Of a DNA stretch of 64,000 bases, positions 28,135 to 36,811 are shown piece after piece. Under the pieces are notes generated by a model that was given only the letters and a program-made list of their open reading frames with translations, ran no database searches and was not told where the DNA came from. The stretch's first letter is position 1, and every line of letters begins with the position of its first letter. This stretch comes from Geobacter sp. AOG1 (GTDB taxonomy: Bacteria > Desulfobacterota > Desulfuromonadia > Geobacterales > Geobacteraceae): the NCBI RefSeq assembly GCF_019972315.1, contig NZ_BLIZ01000001.1:3179411-3243410 (forward strand), given 5' to 3'. Position numbers and translations under genes: made by a program.

Positions 28135-28491
28135 ATGACTGATATTTCTTTTATTCTAAAAGTTGTATTTTATCGCTCAGAAGCCGGAAATGAGCCGGTC
28201 AGAGAATGGCTGAAGGATTTGCATCGTGATGACAAGCGTCAAATCGGTGAAGATATCAAAACCGCCCAGCTAGGCTGGCCTTTGGGAATGCCGCTTATTA
28301 AAAAGATCGACAAGGACTTATGGGAAGTACGAACGAGATTGACGGACAGCATTGCACGGGTTTTCTTTACAGTTGACGGCGAGTACATGATTTTACTGCA
28401 TGGATTTATAAAGAAATCACAGAAAACTCCACAAAACGAACTCAAGACGGCATTGAGCCGCCTTGGCACCTACAAGAGAGGCGTAAAATGA
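28135..28491 (+). CDS. HigB/RelE-type toxin, phage Gp49-like family
   Basis: The protein has 118 residues. The Gp49/HigB-like signature is visible as NEPVREWLKDL, then LGWPLGMPLIKKIDKDLWEVR, RVFFTVDGEYMILLHGFIKK and ALSRL at the end. The family cleaves mRNA on the ribosome. No Shine-Dalgarno sequence precedes the ATG. Its TGA stop overlaps the antitoxin ATG as ATGA, so the two are coupled. Toxin-first order is typical for HigBA. Confidence 0.88.
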   Translation: MTDISFILKVVFYRSEAGNEPVREWLKDLHRDDKRQIGEDIKTAQLGWPLGMPLIKKIDKDLWEVRTRLTDSIARVFFTVDGEYMILLHGFIKKSQKTPQNELKTALSRLGTYKRGVK

Positions 28492-28769
28492 AAAACGAAC
28501 ATTTAGGATCAAACTTTGACGATTTTCTTGAAGAAGAAGGTCTTCGTGCAGAGGCAGAAGCAGCAGCAATCAAAAGGGTTATTGCATTCCAGATAGAGCA
28601 GGAAATGAAGCAAGCGAATCTTTCAAAAACCGCTATGGCCGAAAAGATGCACACCAGTCGCACGGCGTTGGACAGACTCCTTGATCCCGCCAATGTTTCT
28701 GTCACACTCCAGACCCTTGAAAGAGCAGCCCTTGCCCTCGGTAAAAGCCTTAAAGTAGAATTGGCATAA
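28488..28769 (+). CDS. HTH (Xre-type) antitoxin, HigA-like
   Basis: The protein has 93 residues. An N-terminal helical part is followed by a helix-turn-helix at about residues 44-80 (NLSKTAMAEKMHTSRTALDR, then LERAALALGKSL). It would neutralise the toxin and bind the palindrome at 28107-28122. Start overlaps the toxin stop by 4 bases. Confidence 0.88.
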   Translation: MKNEHLGSNFDDFLEEEGLRAEAEAAAIKRVIAFQIEQEMKQANLSKTAMAEKMHTSRTALDRLLDPANVSVTLQTLERAALALGKSLKVELA

Positions 28770-28830
28770 CTTAGCGTAGCACCGGTCGGCTGAAAACCGC
28801 CGCCGGTGGCGCTCTTCCGCGTTAGCGGCA

Positions 28831-30090
28831 TCAGAACGCATACCCCGCACTCAACCCCACCATATGGATGTCGGAGCCGTACACCCCGTTGGCAGATCCG
28901 GCCGGTGCCCCAAGGGAATTGACCTTGGCTCGATCATGCAGCACCTGGTACGCATAACTCAGGGCAAATTTGAACTTCCGATAGGTTATCTCCGATCCGA
29001 GACTGTAGACATCGGTAACCGAATCGGGAATGGACGGATCGAAGGTGGCGTCGGGAACCGGCGTGTCCCCGTGCAGGTAACCCGCCAGCAGGGCAACTGC
29101 GGAATTCAGCTGGTAGCGCGCGCCGACATTGAAGGAAAATACATCCTTCCAGTTCCTCGGCGTCACGTCGGACCTTCCGTTTGCCAGGTCAATTTTCAGC
29201 TGGTCGAAGGACGACCACCCTTCCCAGCGCATCCCCGCTTCGAGAGTCAGAGGGGCAAGTCCTTTATAGCAAATGCCCGCCTGTACCTGTTGAGGAAGGG
29301 TCAGGTCGGCTTTGCCCTGACTGTTCTGTAACAGCGCGACGACCGAGGGAGGAGAGCCGGCTGGGACGGTGAAGGTCGCATCACCATCGACCTTCACCTT
29401 TACTTCGCTCCGGTAAGACGCGCCCAAGGAAACTCCTTTGGGAAGGTCGAGGAGAACGCCGACGTTGTACCCGACGCCACTCCCGTCCCCCTTGAATTTC
29501 TGCCCGGCATCGGGGAGCCCCACCGCAGCGAGGCTTTTCTTCTTTTCCAGGGTCGCGTCGAGCAGGATGACATCAATCCCTGCGGCAAGCGTGAGCATGG
29601 GGAGCACCTTGTAGGATACCACCGGATTGATGTTGAAGGTCTGCAACTCCGAATTGGTACTTATATACCTCCCGTCCCAGGTATCACCCCACTTCGTTCC
29701 CAGGCCAAATGGGCTGAAAATCCCCAGGCCGGCGCTGAATGTATCATTTACCGCGTGGGTGACATAGAAGGTGCTGGGAAAGAACAGCTTGTTGTCGGCC
29801 TCGGTCGTTACCCCGCTCTGGGCGCTCGTATAGGTACGGTTGGGTGACATCATCACGGTTCCCACGACGACCTGGGTACCGGGAAGATTATTGATCAGGG
29901 CCGGATTGTAGAAAACCGCCGACGCATCGCTTGTATGGGCTACGACGGCATTACCCTGTCCCAGGGCCGAAGCCCCCTGGGTGAAGAGAGCAAAGCCCGA
30001 CCCAAGGACAATCGACGCCGGGTACAAAACCATGACCAGCAGCAGAGCAATTAATGACTTCTTCCAGCGCGGCACTACAGAACTCAGCAT
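28831..30090 (-). CDS. FadL/OmpP1-family outer-membrane transport protein
   Basis: The protein has 419 residues from the ATG at 30090, which is preceded by GGGAGGAAG. The longer frame adds 95 codons of non-family sequence. A signal peptide covers about 1-33. Mature-end motifs GFALFTQGASALGQGNAVVA, then ASAVFYNPALINNLPGTQV, are the FadL hatch signature. The rest is beta-barrel with alternating aromatic strands, ending in a terminal AF typical of outer-membrane proteins. It probably imports hydrophobic compounds such as long-chain fatty acids or aromatics. Neighbours give no clue about its substrate. Confidence 0.9.
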   Translation of the reverse strand: MLSSVVPRWKKSLIALLLVMVLYPASIVLGSGFALFTQGASALGQGNAVVAHTSDASAVFYNPALINNLPGTQVVVGTVMMSPNRTYTSAQSGVTTEADNKLFFPSTFYVTHAVNDTFSAGLGIFSPFGLGTKWGDTWDGRYISTNSELQTFNINPVVSYKVLPMLTLAAGIDVILLDATLEKKKSLAAVGLPDAGQKFKGDGSGVGYNVGVLLDLPKGVSLGASYRSEVKVKVDGDATFTVPAGSPPSVVALLQNSQGKADLTLPQQVQAGICYKGLAPLTLEAGMRWEGWSSFDQLKIDLANGRSDVTPRNWKDVFSFNVGARYQLNSAVALLAGYLHGDTPVPDATFDPSIPDSVTDVYSLGSEITYRKFKFALSYAYQVLHDRAKVNSLGAPAGSANGVYGSDIHMVGLSAGYAF

Positions 30091-30271
30091 AGGCACTTCC
30101 TCCCTGTATCGGCTTGTCGCCAGATGTCCCCGGACCATCGACAGTGCAGGTCGATCGAGGTCATTAATCGTTGCCATATTACGTGGCAGATGGTATATAG
30201 AGTCGGCCTGCGGCCGGCCGGTGCATGAATGGGGAGCAGGGTAGCACAACTCGAACAGCAAAGGAACAGGG

Positions 30272-31078
30272 ATGTCGGAAAAAGAATACTTGATGGAGAG
30301 CGCCGACGAAGTGATTCGTCTTGATCTTAAGACCGATAACGAAGTTACCGAAAGACAGGCCCTCTGGGCCGGCATTCAACCAGGCATGCGGGTTGCCGAC
30401 ATCGGCTGCGGCTCGGGGAAGACCACCTCTAAATTGTATGAACTCGTTCAACCGGGAGGGTCCGCCCTGGGGGTTGACATCGCCTCCCAGCGGATTTCCT
30501 ATGCCCAGGCCAATTACGGCCGGACCGACCTGGAATACGCCTGTGGTGACGCACAGGGTTCCCTCGATCATCTCGGGACCTTCGACTTCGTCTGGGTCCG
30601 CTTTCTCCTGGAATACTACCGTACCGGCAGTTGCGAGATGGTTGCCAACATCTCCCGGCTCGTCAAGCCCGGCGGCATCCTCTGCCTGACCGACCTGGAC
30701 CACAACTGTCTGAGCCACTACGGTCTCTCTCCCCGCATGGAACGGACCATCAGGGAAATAATGAGCGGCCTGGAGGATAAGGCCAATTTCGACCCGTACG
30801 CGGGACGAAAGCTCTACTCCTATCTCTATGACCTTGGCTTCGAGGATATCGACATCAAGGTCGCCGGTCATCACGTGATCTACGGTGACCTCAGGGATAG
30901 CGACGCATTCAACTGGCTGAAAAAGGTGGAAGTTGCCCCGCAGAAGATCGGTTATCGATTCAGTGGCTACGAAAACGGCTACGACGAGTTCCTGGCGGAA
31001 TTCCGGGAGTTCTTTCACAACCCGCGCAGATTCACCTACTCCCCCATCATCTCCTGCCGCGGGAGAAAACCCGCGTGA
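30272..31078 (+). CDS. Class I SAM-dependent methyltransferase
   Basis: The protein has 268 residues with AAGGAACAGG upstream of the ATG. The SAM-binding motif I is VADIGCGSGKTTSKLYELV, with LGVDIASQRI as the acidic-loop strand, GDAQGSL as motif II, and LVKPGGILCLTDLDH as the post-motif strand. The acceptor is unknown. It transcribes divergently from the FadL gene and its stop abuts the convergent HD-GYP gene with no gap. Confidence 0.85.
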   Translation: MSEKEYLMESADEVIRLDLKTDNEVTERQALWAGIQPGMRVADIGCGSGKTTSKLYELVQPGGSALGVDIASQRISYAQANYGRTDLEYACGDAQGSLDHLGTFDFVWVRFLLEYYRTGSCEMVANISRLVKPGGILCLTDLDHNCLSHYGLSPRMERTIREIMSGLEDKANFDPYAGRKLYSYLYDLGFEDIDIKVAGHHVIYGDLRDSDAFNWLKKVEVAPQKIGYRFSGYENGYDEFLAEFREFFHNPRRFTYSPIISCRGRKPA

Positions 31079-33007
31079 TCAGTTCCATGAAACCGCCTGG
31101 TGAGGATTACCGACACATGATTTGTTGTAATAGCTGATCAGCGCCTCCACCAACCGACGATCGAAATGCTTGCCCCCCTCTTCCCGCAACAACCGGAAAG
31201 CATCCTCGATGGTCATGGGGTCACGGTAGTGGCGCTTGGCGGTGATCGCTTCAAAGAAGTCAGCCACGGCAATTATCCTGGCTCCCAGCGGAATCTCTTT
31301 CCCCCTGAGACCCTGCGGGTAGCCGCTCCCATCGAGTTTCTCATGGTGGGAACCGGCTATTTCCGGAACCTTGCTGAATATCCCCTCGAAACTGATCTGT
31401 TCCAGTATCTCCCTGGTCTTGAATGAGTGGGTCTTTACGATTTCGTACTCATCATCGGTCAGCATGCCGTTCTTCTTGAGGATGGCATCGGGGACACCGA
31501 TCTTGCCGTAATCGTGGAGCAGCGACGCTACCCGGATCAGCTCCCTGTGCTCGTCGGAAAGCCCCAGTTCCGTGCAGATGCCGAGTGCATATTCGGTCAC
31601 CTTTTCGGAATGGCCGGCGGTCAAGGGATCGCGGGCGTCAATGCTGGCCGCCATGACCTTCAGAATCGACCGGAACTGCCGTCCCCGGGCATCGATGAGG
31701 TCTGCATTGCGGATGCTGATTCCTATCATCGGAGCAATACCCATCAGAAGACTCATGTCACTCTGCAGGAGTGGCCGCTTCGACTTGAGATGGTCGACCG
31801 CAAGGACCCCGAGCCCCTCATCCTCGCAGACAATAGGACAGCAGATGAACGACTGGGCACCGAGTTTATTGACGAAGGCAAGACTACGGGGAGAGAGGTC
31901 TCCCTCGATTTCGTTCACGTCGTTGATAAGGAGCGGTCGCTGCTCCCGCAGCGCCACCACGAACGCCCCCTTCGACTCCGGACGGTTCAGGTGGAAAGCG
32001 GTTTTCTTCAGCAGGCCAAGCTGCTCGTCGCTGTAACCGAACCCCGCCCGGAACATGAGCCGGTCCTTCTCCCGATTCGTCAGCAGGATCAAACCCCGGT
32101 CATAATCGAGCCGCTTTTCCAGAATCTGCACCACATTCGTCAAAATGTCGTCGATGTTGGTCTGCCTGCTGATGGCCTGCCCGACCTCGTTGGCCATGAG
32201 CGCATTGTTATAGTTCATGTTGATCTGATCGAGCAGTTGGTCGCTCGAGTTCCAGAGATTGTCCAGGCTCGTTTTCATCTCCGTTTTTTCCAGGTGTTCG
32301 GCAACAAGCGTCAACAGGAGCACGACGACGATTGCCACCGGCAAAACGGTGCCAAGGGCAAACCATTTATTGACAAACAGAGAGGCGAAAACCGTAACAA
32401 ACGCCAGCAGGACCGTGATGTTTCTGCCTCTCCGCCATATGGACGAGAGGTTCTTTTGCCAGGATATGGTGTAGCGGCAGACATCCCCTCCCGCAAACAT
32501 ACATTCAGGGTGGTCTATGTGGGGAAGTTCATAATTGAAGATCATGGACACCGCTTCGAAGAAACCGGTTCGGTTGGCACACTGGAAGGGCTCTTCCGTT
32601 ACCCCTTCGTTCGGAGTGACCGTCACCTCTATCTTGTTGCCGGCTATTTTACGGGATTCATAGCGAGATGACCGAGTGAACTTGGTCGATGCGTTGCCTA
32701 CCATATCGTACGCCTTGGCAGGACCGACCAATCCCAGGACGTACTGTCGCATGACGCCGATGGCTTCGGGAGATGCGGCGAACCTGCCGGCCTCCCGGGC
32801 AATATCAGTATTGCCCGTCAGTTTTTTGAGCCGCTCGTGGAAGAGGTTTATCTGTTCCTGGGTGAACCAGTGCCCCTGATCAGCTACCTCATAAGGTTTC
32901 ATGCCGGCAAACCCCAATAGATCCCCGATGTTGATATAGCTGTACCTCCGCTTTATCAGCTTGATATAGGTATCCACAATCCGGCTGTTGTACAAGGGTT
33001 TGGGCAT
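31079..33007 (-). CDS. Membrane-bound GAF/HD-GYP c-di-GMP phosphodiesterase
   Basis: The protein has 642 residues from the ATG at 33007. A longer frame overlaps the preceding gene, and neither start has a strong ribosome site. A V4R/HNOB-like N-terminal domain (about 1-190) is followed by two membrane segments (about 200-245), a GAF domain (about 290-445), and an HD-GYP domain. The HD-GYP core has His498 and Asp499 in HDYGKIGVPDAIL and the GYP loop HHEKLDGSGYP near 554. It should hydrolyse c-di-GMP. It is coupled to the PilZ gene just upstream. Confidence 0.9.
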   Translation of the reverse strand: MPKPLYNSRIVDTYIKLIKRRYSYINIGDLLGFAGMKPYEVADQGHWFTQEQINLFHERLKKLTGNTDIAREAGRFAASPEAIGVMRQYVLGLVGPAKAYDMVGNASTKFTRSSRYESRKIAGNKIEVTVTPNEGVTEEPFQCANRTGFFEAVSMIFNYELPHIDHPECMFAGGDVCRYTISWQKNLSSIWRRGRNITVLLAFVTVFASLFVNKWFALGTVLPVAIVVVLLLTLVAEHLEKTEMKTSLDNLWNSSDQLLDQINMNYNNALMANEVGQAISRQTNIDDILTNVVQILEKRLDYDRGLILLTNREKDRLMFRAGFGYSDEQLGLLKKTAFHLNRPESKGAFVVALREQRPLLINDVNEIEGDLSPRSLAFVNKLGAQSFICCPIVCEDEGLGVLAVDHLKSKRPLLQSDMSLLMGIAPMIGISIRNADLIDARGRQFRSILKVMAASIDARDPLTAGHSEKVTEYALGICTELGLSDEHRELIRVASLLHDYGKIGVPDAILKKNGMLTDDEYEIVKTHSFKTREILEQISFEGIFSKVPEIAGSHHEKLDGSGYPQGLRGKEIPLGARIIAVADFFEAITAKRHYRDPMTIEDAFRLLREEGGKHFDRRLVEALISYYNKSCVGNPHQAVSWN

Positions 33008-33036
33008 ATACGGTCCGATGACTGGTGCAGTTCCGG

Positions 33037-35091
33037 CTAAATACCGAACTTGTTTGTTTGCAGGAGACGTTCCATGAACTTCAGATAATCGTCGGTATAT
33101 AGCAAATTCAATACCCACATATTGTATATTTTGTCATAAGGGATGCCATTAGCATCCGCATAGGTAACCGGGTAGACAAGAACCGGGACATCATCCTTGT
33201 TGAATTTCAGGGTAAGGCACGACAGCATCAGCTGGAGCATCTCACGGGGGAAATCCGTCTCGTCCACCACAAATATTTTTATGCAGTTGGTCAGATCGGA
33301 CAGATTGAGCCCCACGTCCGAAATGACAACCATAATAATCGCCTTGAGGATACCGTCCCTGGTGACGGAAAAAAGATGGCGCTCTCTTTTGAATCCGAGC
33401 TGACGATATTCCTCATCGAGTTCACAGCTGTCGATCATGGCAGGTTCAAGGTCCATGGCGTGGAGCATGAGACCACCGGAACGGTGGGCATAAAAGGCCT
33501 CCAGCTCAAGCAGGTCATCCGGCTGGGTTCGGCCCAATGCCCATGGACCTGAAATATTCCATTCCGTGTCGTAGGTCCGATGGTAATGAAAATAGGCGAA
33601 GCTGTCGATGGAGCATTTCGTGGGATCATTGATAGCAGCCGCACACCCGCCGAAGAACTTTCGCGGAAACTTGTTGTCGGGGCGGAAATACCCGGCAATA
33701 TAGTTCATATGGGCAGAATAGAGGTTGCTCGCATCGTTGATATAGCGTGACAACTGACTCAGCACCACTAACCCCGCCCGGTTGAAACTCGATCGACTGG
33801 CGGCATGATGGTGATTTATCCAGGTGTTCTCATAAAAACGCAACGTAGAGAAATGTCCGTAAATCTTGCCGTTTTCCTGATAGATGAAGTGCCGGGCGAT
33901 ATTCGGATGCTGGGTGTAGAGTTTTTCGTAGGTGGCCTTCAGCTGTTCCTTGTTGGCCTGAATGAAGGCGTATTTCTGGGGGTAGATGAACCCCGTTTCA
34001 AAGAAGAAGTTCCAGAGTGCATCCATGTCCACGGTGTTGCAGATATAGGATGACTTGTCCTTTGCCTGGTGCAGAAGTGCCAGCATGCGAACATGGTCAT
34101 GCATGTCCATATCAAGGATGGCGAAACCGGTCTTTGTCCGGATGGAATCCCCTTTGCCGCTGCATTTCGTTCGATACATGACCTGGGCCTTGCATGAAAA
34201 ACTGAAACTGCCGGCAAAGTTGAGCGAAAGTTCGGGGATGATCATTCCCGGCAGCAGGACGGAATTTTCTTCATCCTCCTCCACGGAAAAGCCTGAGCCC
34301 GATAAGTCGATGACTTTCAGGTCGAATTTCTTACCGATGAAAGGATGCCGTAACACGACATTGGGGGAAGGGACCAGCACCTGCCTGGTACTCCTGAACT
34401 CCTTGGGCTTGAATCTGCTGATGTGCTGGTTGAGCGGTTCAAGAACATAGGTTCTGCTTTGCTGATCGAGGGTCTGCTTGAGAATTCTGCATTCTCCGGA
34501 GTACAGCGTCTCCCCTGCAACCAAGAGGATGAGATTTACCGGCGATTGGGAATTTATCCACTGATATGTCTGGGGAGGAGCAACTGCTACTTCAACCCGG
34601 AGAGTGAGCGCACTGAAATCGATGAGCGTCCCCCGGAACAGGGCGCTGTTCTGGATAAACTGTGCCTCGATTCCATCACAATGATGTCGGCAGGCCTTGC
34701 GGGAACTGACTTCCTGGCAGGTTTCGGGCAACAGGAAACTGATTCCCGTTTCAGTGATCGCAGTCACTGACGGTATTACAACAAAGAGCTTCCGTTCATC
34801 GGTAATAAGGAGGTGTTGAAACTCGTAGGCCTGCAACTGCCGGTGGGCGACTTCCGAATCGGCCCAGGCGCAGTCGAGAGTGCTGCCGTTGCAGGGTTGG
34901 GGTTTTGCGGGAAGGGATATGGTGCGGTCGTAGCGTGTGTGTTTAAAGACTATCTGGAGGGTGCCATCCTGGAAATTGATGAAATTGAGTTTGTTGATTA
35001 AGAGTTTTTTGCCGACACTTTTCCCTTCGTTCTGATCATGGTCCGTAATTGCTGGATGAATAAGGCGGGGAAATTGCTGCGCAAGAGTCAT
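33037..35091 (-). CDS. PilZ-domain c-di-GMP effector with large unknown C-terminal domain
   Basis: The protein has 684 residues from the ATG at 35091, which has GAGGTGAGC upstream. A YcgR-like N-terminal part (about 25-220) precedes a PilZ domain with RSTRQ and DLSGSGFSV (DxSxxG); the arginine motif is RxxR instead of the usual RxxxR. Residues about 340-684 are an alpha/beta domain with an acyltransferase-like look (CAAAINDPTKCSIDSFAYF, LLELEAFYAHRSGGLM) that I cannot place. Its stop is 29 bases before the HD-GYP start. The two likely form a turnover-and-response pair for c-di-GMP. Confidence 0.72.
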   Translation of the reverse strand: MTLAQQFPRLIHPAITDHDQNEGKSVGKKLLINKLNFINFQDGTLQIVFKHTRYDRTISLPAKPQPCNGSTLDCAWADSEVAHRQLQAYEFQHLLITDERKLFVVIPSVTAITETGISFLLPETCQEVSSRKACRHHCDGIEAQFIQNSALFRGTLIDFSALTLRVEVAVAPPQTYQWINSQSPVNLILLVAGETLYSGECRILKQTLDQQSRTYVLEPLNQHISRFKPKEFRSTRQVLVPSPNVVLRHPFIGKKFDLKVIDLSGSGFSVEEDEENSVLLPGMIIPELSLNFAGSFSFSCKAQVMYRTKCSGKGDSIRTKTGFAILDMDMHDHVRMLALLHQAKDKSSYICNTVDMDALWNFFFETGFIYPQKYAFIQANKEQLKATYEKLYTQHPNIARHFIYQENGKIYGHFSTLRFYENTWINHHHAASRSSFNRAGLVVLSQLSRYINDASNLYSAHMNYIAGYFRPDNKFPRKFFGGCAAAINDPTKCSIDSFAYFHYHRTYDTEWNISGPWALGRTQPDDLLELEAFYAHRSGGLMLHAMDLEPAMIDSCELDEEYRQLGFKRERHLFSVTRDGILKAIIMVVISDVGLNLSDLTNCIKIFVVDETDFPREMLQLMLSCLTLKFNKDDVPVLVYPVTYADANGIPYDKIYNMWVLNLLYTDDYLKFMERLLQTNKFGI

Positions 35092-35429
35092 GCTCACCTC
35101 ACACCATCGACCAGCACGATACGCCGAATGTTTCTCAAAATGCAGCAGTTATTCACGAGCTGCCGGTTGCCGATTACACTGCGTCAGCCAAATAACCGAC
35201 CGTCTTCTCTGTTTCCCATTGAAATTGCATGCAAGCTACCATAATCAAAAAAGTTTTTCAAGTTATAACTATGGAATAAATAAAAAAAATAAATTTGTTT
35301 TAATTTTACTAAACATAATGCCCTGTCTCTACCCACGAATTATTACACGTGAAAAAACAGAAGCATCCTGAGAATAGAGTTTCACCTCATGCAAATTCAG
35401 TTCTTCTCTTGCAAAGAGGGCATTTCTAC
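35092..35429. other. AT-rich intergenic region
   Basis: About 340 bases, very AT-rich at 35260-35330, lie upstream of the PilZ gene and downstream of the class II aldolase gene. No ORF with a ribosome site, no clear promoter pair and no terminator were seen. Confidence 0.4.
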
Positions 35430-36590
35430 TTACCGTTCGGCCAGACGCCGGAAGTATTCATGACGACACCAGTTTTCTACCTCGACCATTGATTGGAAAG
35501 CTTCGGCAAAGTCCTGGCGACCGGTAGTGAATACCCCGTGACCGTACACGAGAGCACGGCCAGACTCACCGATAACCGGCGGCACACGCTTCGCCAACCC
35601 CCCTGCACCGATCTCGCCAGCCACCACTGGTGTTTCGCCAAGAACGCGCACGTGGGGACAGTCACGCCAGCAGTCCGTGATCTCGCAATCTTCCCGCTCA
35701 CATTGCATGCTCATCACCACGGAAAATTTAGGGTGCCCGTGGAGAATGACTCGGGCATCGGTGGTTTCGTAAATGCGGCGGTGGGCCGCCAGCTCGCTGG
35801 ACGCGGTGATGCCGGTGGTGGAGGTGGCAGCAAAGGGAACCGGGTCGATACAGCCGTCAAGTTCGTCGAGACTGGCCGCGGTCTGGGAGATGTAGATCAT
35901 GTCATCGCTGCGGCAGGAGATGTTGCCGAAGAAAGAGTCTACCAGTCCGCATTCCACGGTGTAGCGCCCCACCGTTGCCACCTCGGAAAGGATGACGGCG
36001 GGCTCGGTCAGCGGTCCGGAGCGAAACCTCAGTCCCTCGGCGCCAAGCGGTCTGAGCCAGTCGTTCCGGAAACCATCAAAGGCCTCCCGCTCACCATCGA
36101 GCAGAAAACCGCCGGTGAGCAGGTCCTGCAGATATTTGACGAACGTGGCATGAAACACGGAAGAATAATTTATATAGGCCTGCTCCACCGTGACCGCACC
36201 GACGGCGACAATCCCCACTCCTTCCACAATCACACCTTTGCGGTTTCCCAACAATCGGGCAAGAAGTTTCGGACCGTCGGTCGCGAATTCATCACTGCGG
36301 ATAAAGGGAATATCGTGGAGAAAGGTACGGGTTTCGGTATCGCGAGGAATGATGAACGATTCATCGGCAGAGGTCCGTTGCACGATGAAGTCGGCGAATG
36401 GCAGAGATGGACGGGCGGCCACCAGACCGAGGGCGTCGAGACGGCCGAGTACGTCTCCCGCAAGCCGTGCCAGTTGAGGTTCACCGGAGGTCAACAGGCG
36501 GTCGTCCTGGGCGGCAAAGGCTACCCATCCGTGCACGGCTGACCGGTCGGCAATGAGCTTGTTCGTGTACTTTGCAATCTGGTCGTACAT
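35430..36590 (-). CDS. Class II aldolase/adducin-family protein
   Basis: The protein has 386 residues, longer than the usual 210-260. Residues about 200-386 form the class II aldolase domain with the metal-binding His pair in ILHGHPKF and a proximal GNISCRSDDMIYIS loop. A cysteine-rich insert CEREDCEITDCWRDC follows it. The N-terminal half (about 1-195) resembles a degenerate second copy (FGN-like motif absent), so it may be a tandem fusion. Likely substrates are sugar phosphates yielding an aldehyde. The neighbouring aldehyde oxidoreductase supports aldehyde metabolism (inference). Confidence 0.72.
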   Translation of the reverse strand: MYDQIAKYTNKLIADRSAVHGWVAFAAQDDRLLTSGEPQLARLAGDVLGRLDALGLVAARPSLPFADFIVQRTSADESFIIPRDTETRTFLHDIPFIRSDEFATDGPKLLARLLGNRKGVIVEGVGIVAVGAVTVEQAYINYSSVFHATFVKYLQDLLTGGFLLDGEREAFDGFRNDWLRPLGAEGLRFRSGPLTEPAVILSEVATVGRYTVECGLVDSFFGNISCRSDDMIYISQTAASLDELDGCIDPVPFAATSTTGITASSELAAHRRIYETTDARVILHGHPKFSVVMSMQCEREDCEITDCWRDCPHVRVLGETPVVAGEIGAGGLAKRVPPVIGESGRALVYGHGVFTTGRQDFAEAFQSMVEVENWCRHEYFRRLAER

Positions 36591-36811
36591 ACTTACCCGC
36601 TTACCACCTTATTGCCTTACCGCAACATTCAATCACTACATATGCCGCAACCGTCACAAATACACTCGCAGTTCCGAGATGTTGGGGCTAACTTTTCGAA
36701 GCTTTGGATTAACGCTTTAAACCTTCCCGCCATGACCACCCACTCTGTCTATTTGTCAGTGCACGAGGTGTCACGATGAAGTACAATTCAGGCGAATCAG
36801 CCCCGACGGTA

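Noticed and set aside
31427-32671. A 414-codon plus-strand frame
   Set aside because: Antisense to the GAF/HD-GYP gene, whose motifs are clear. Another GC-driven shadow.
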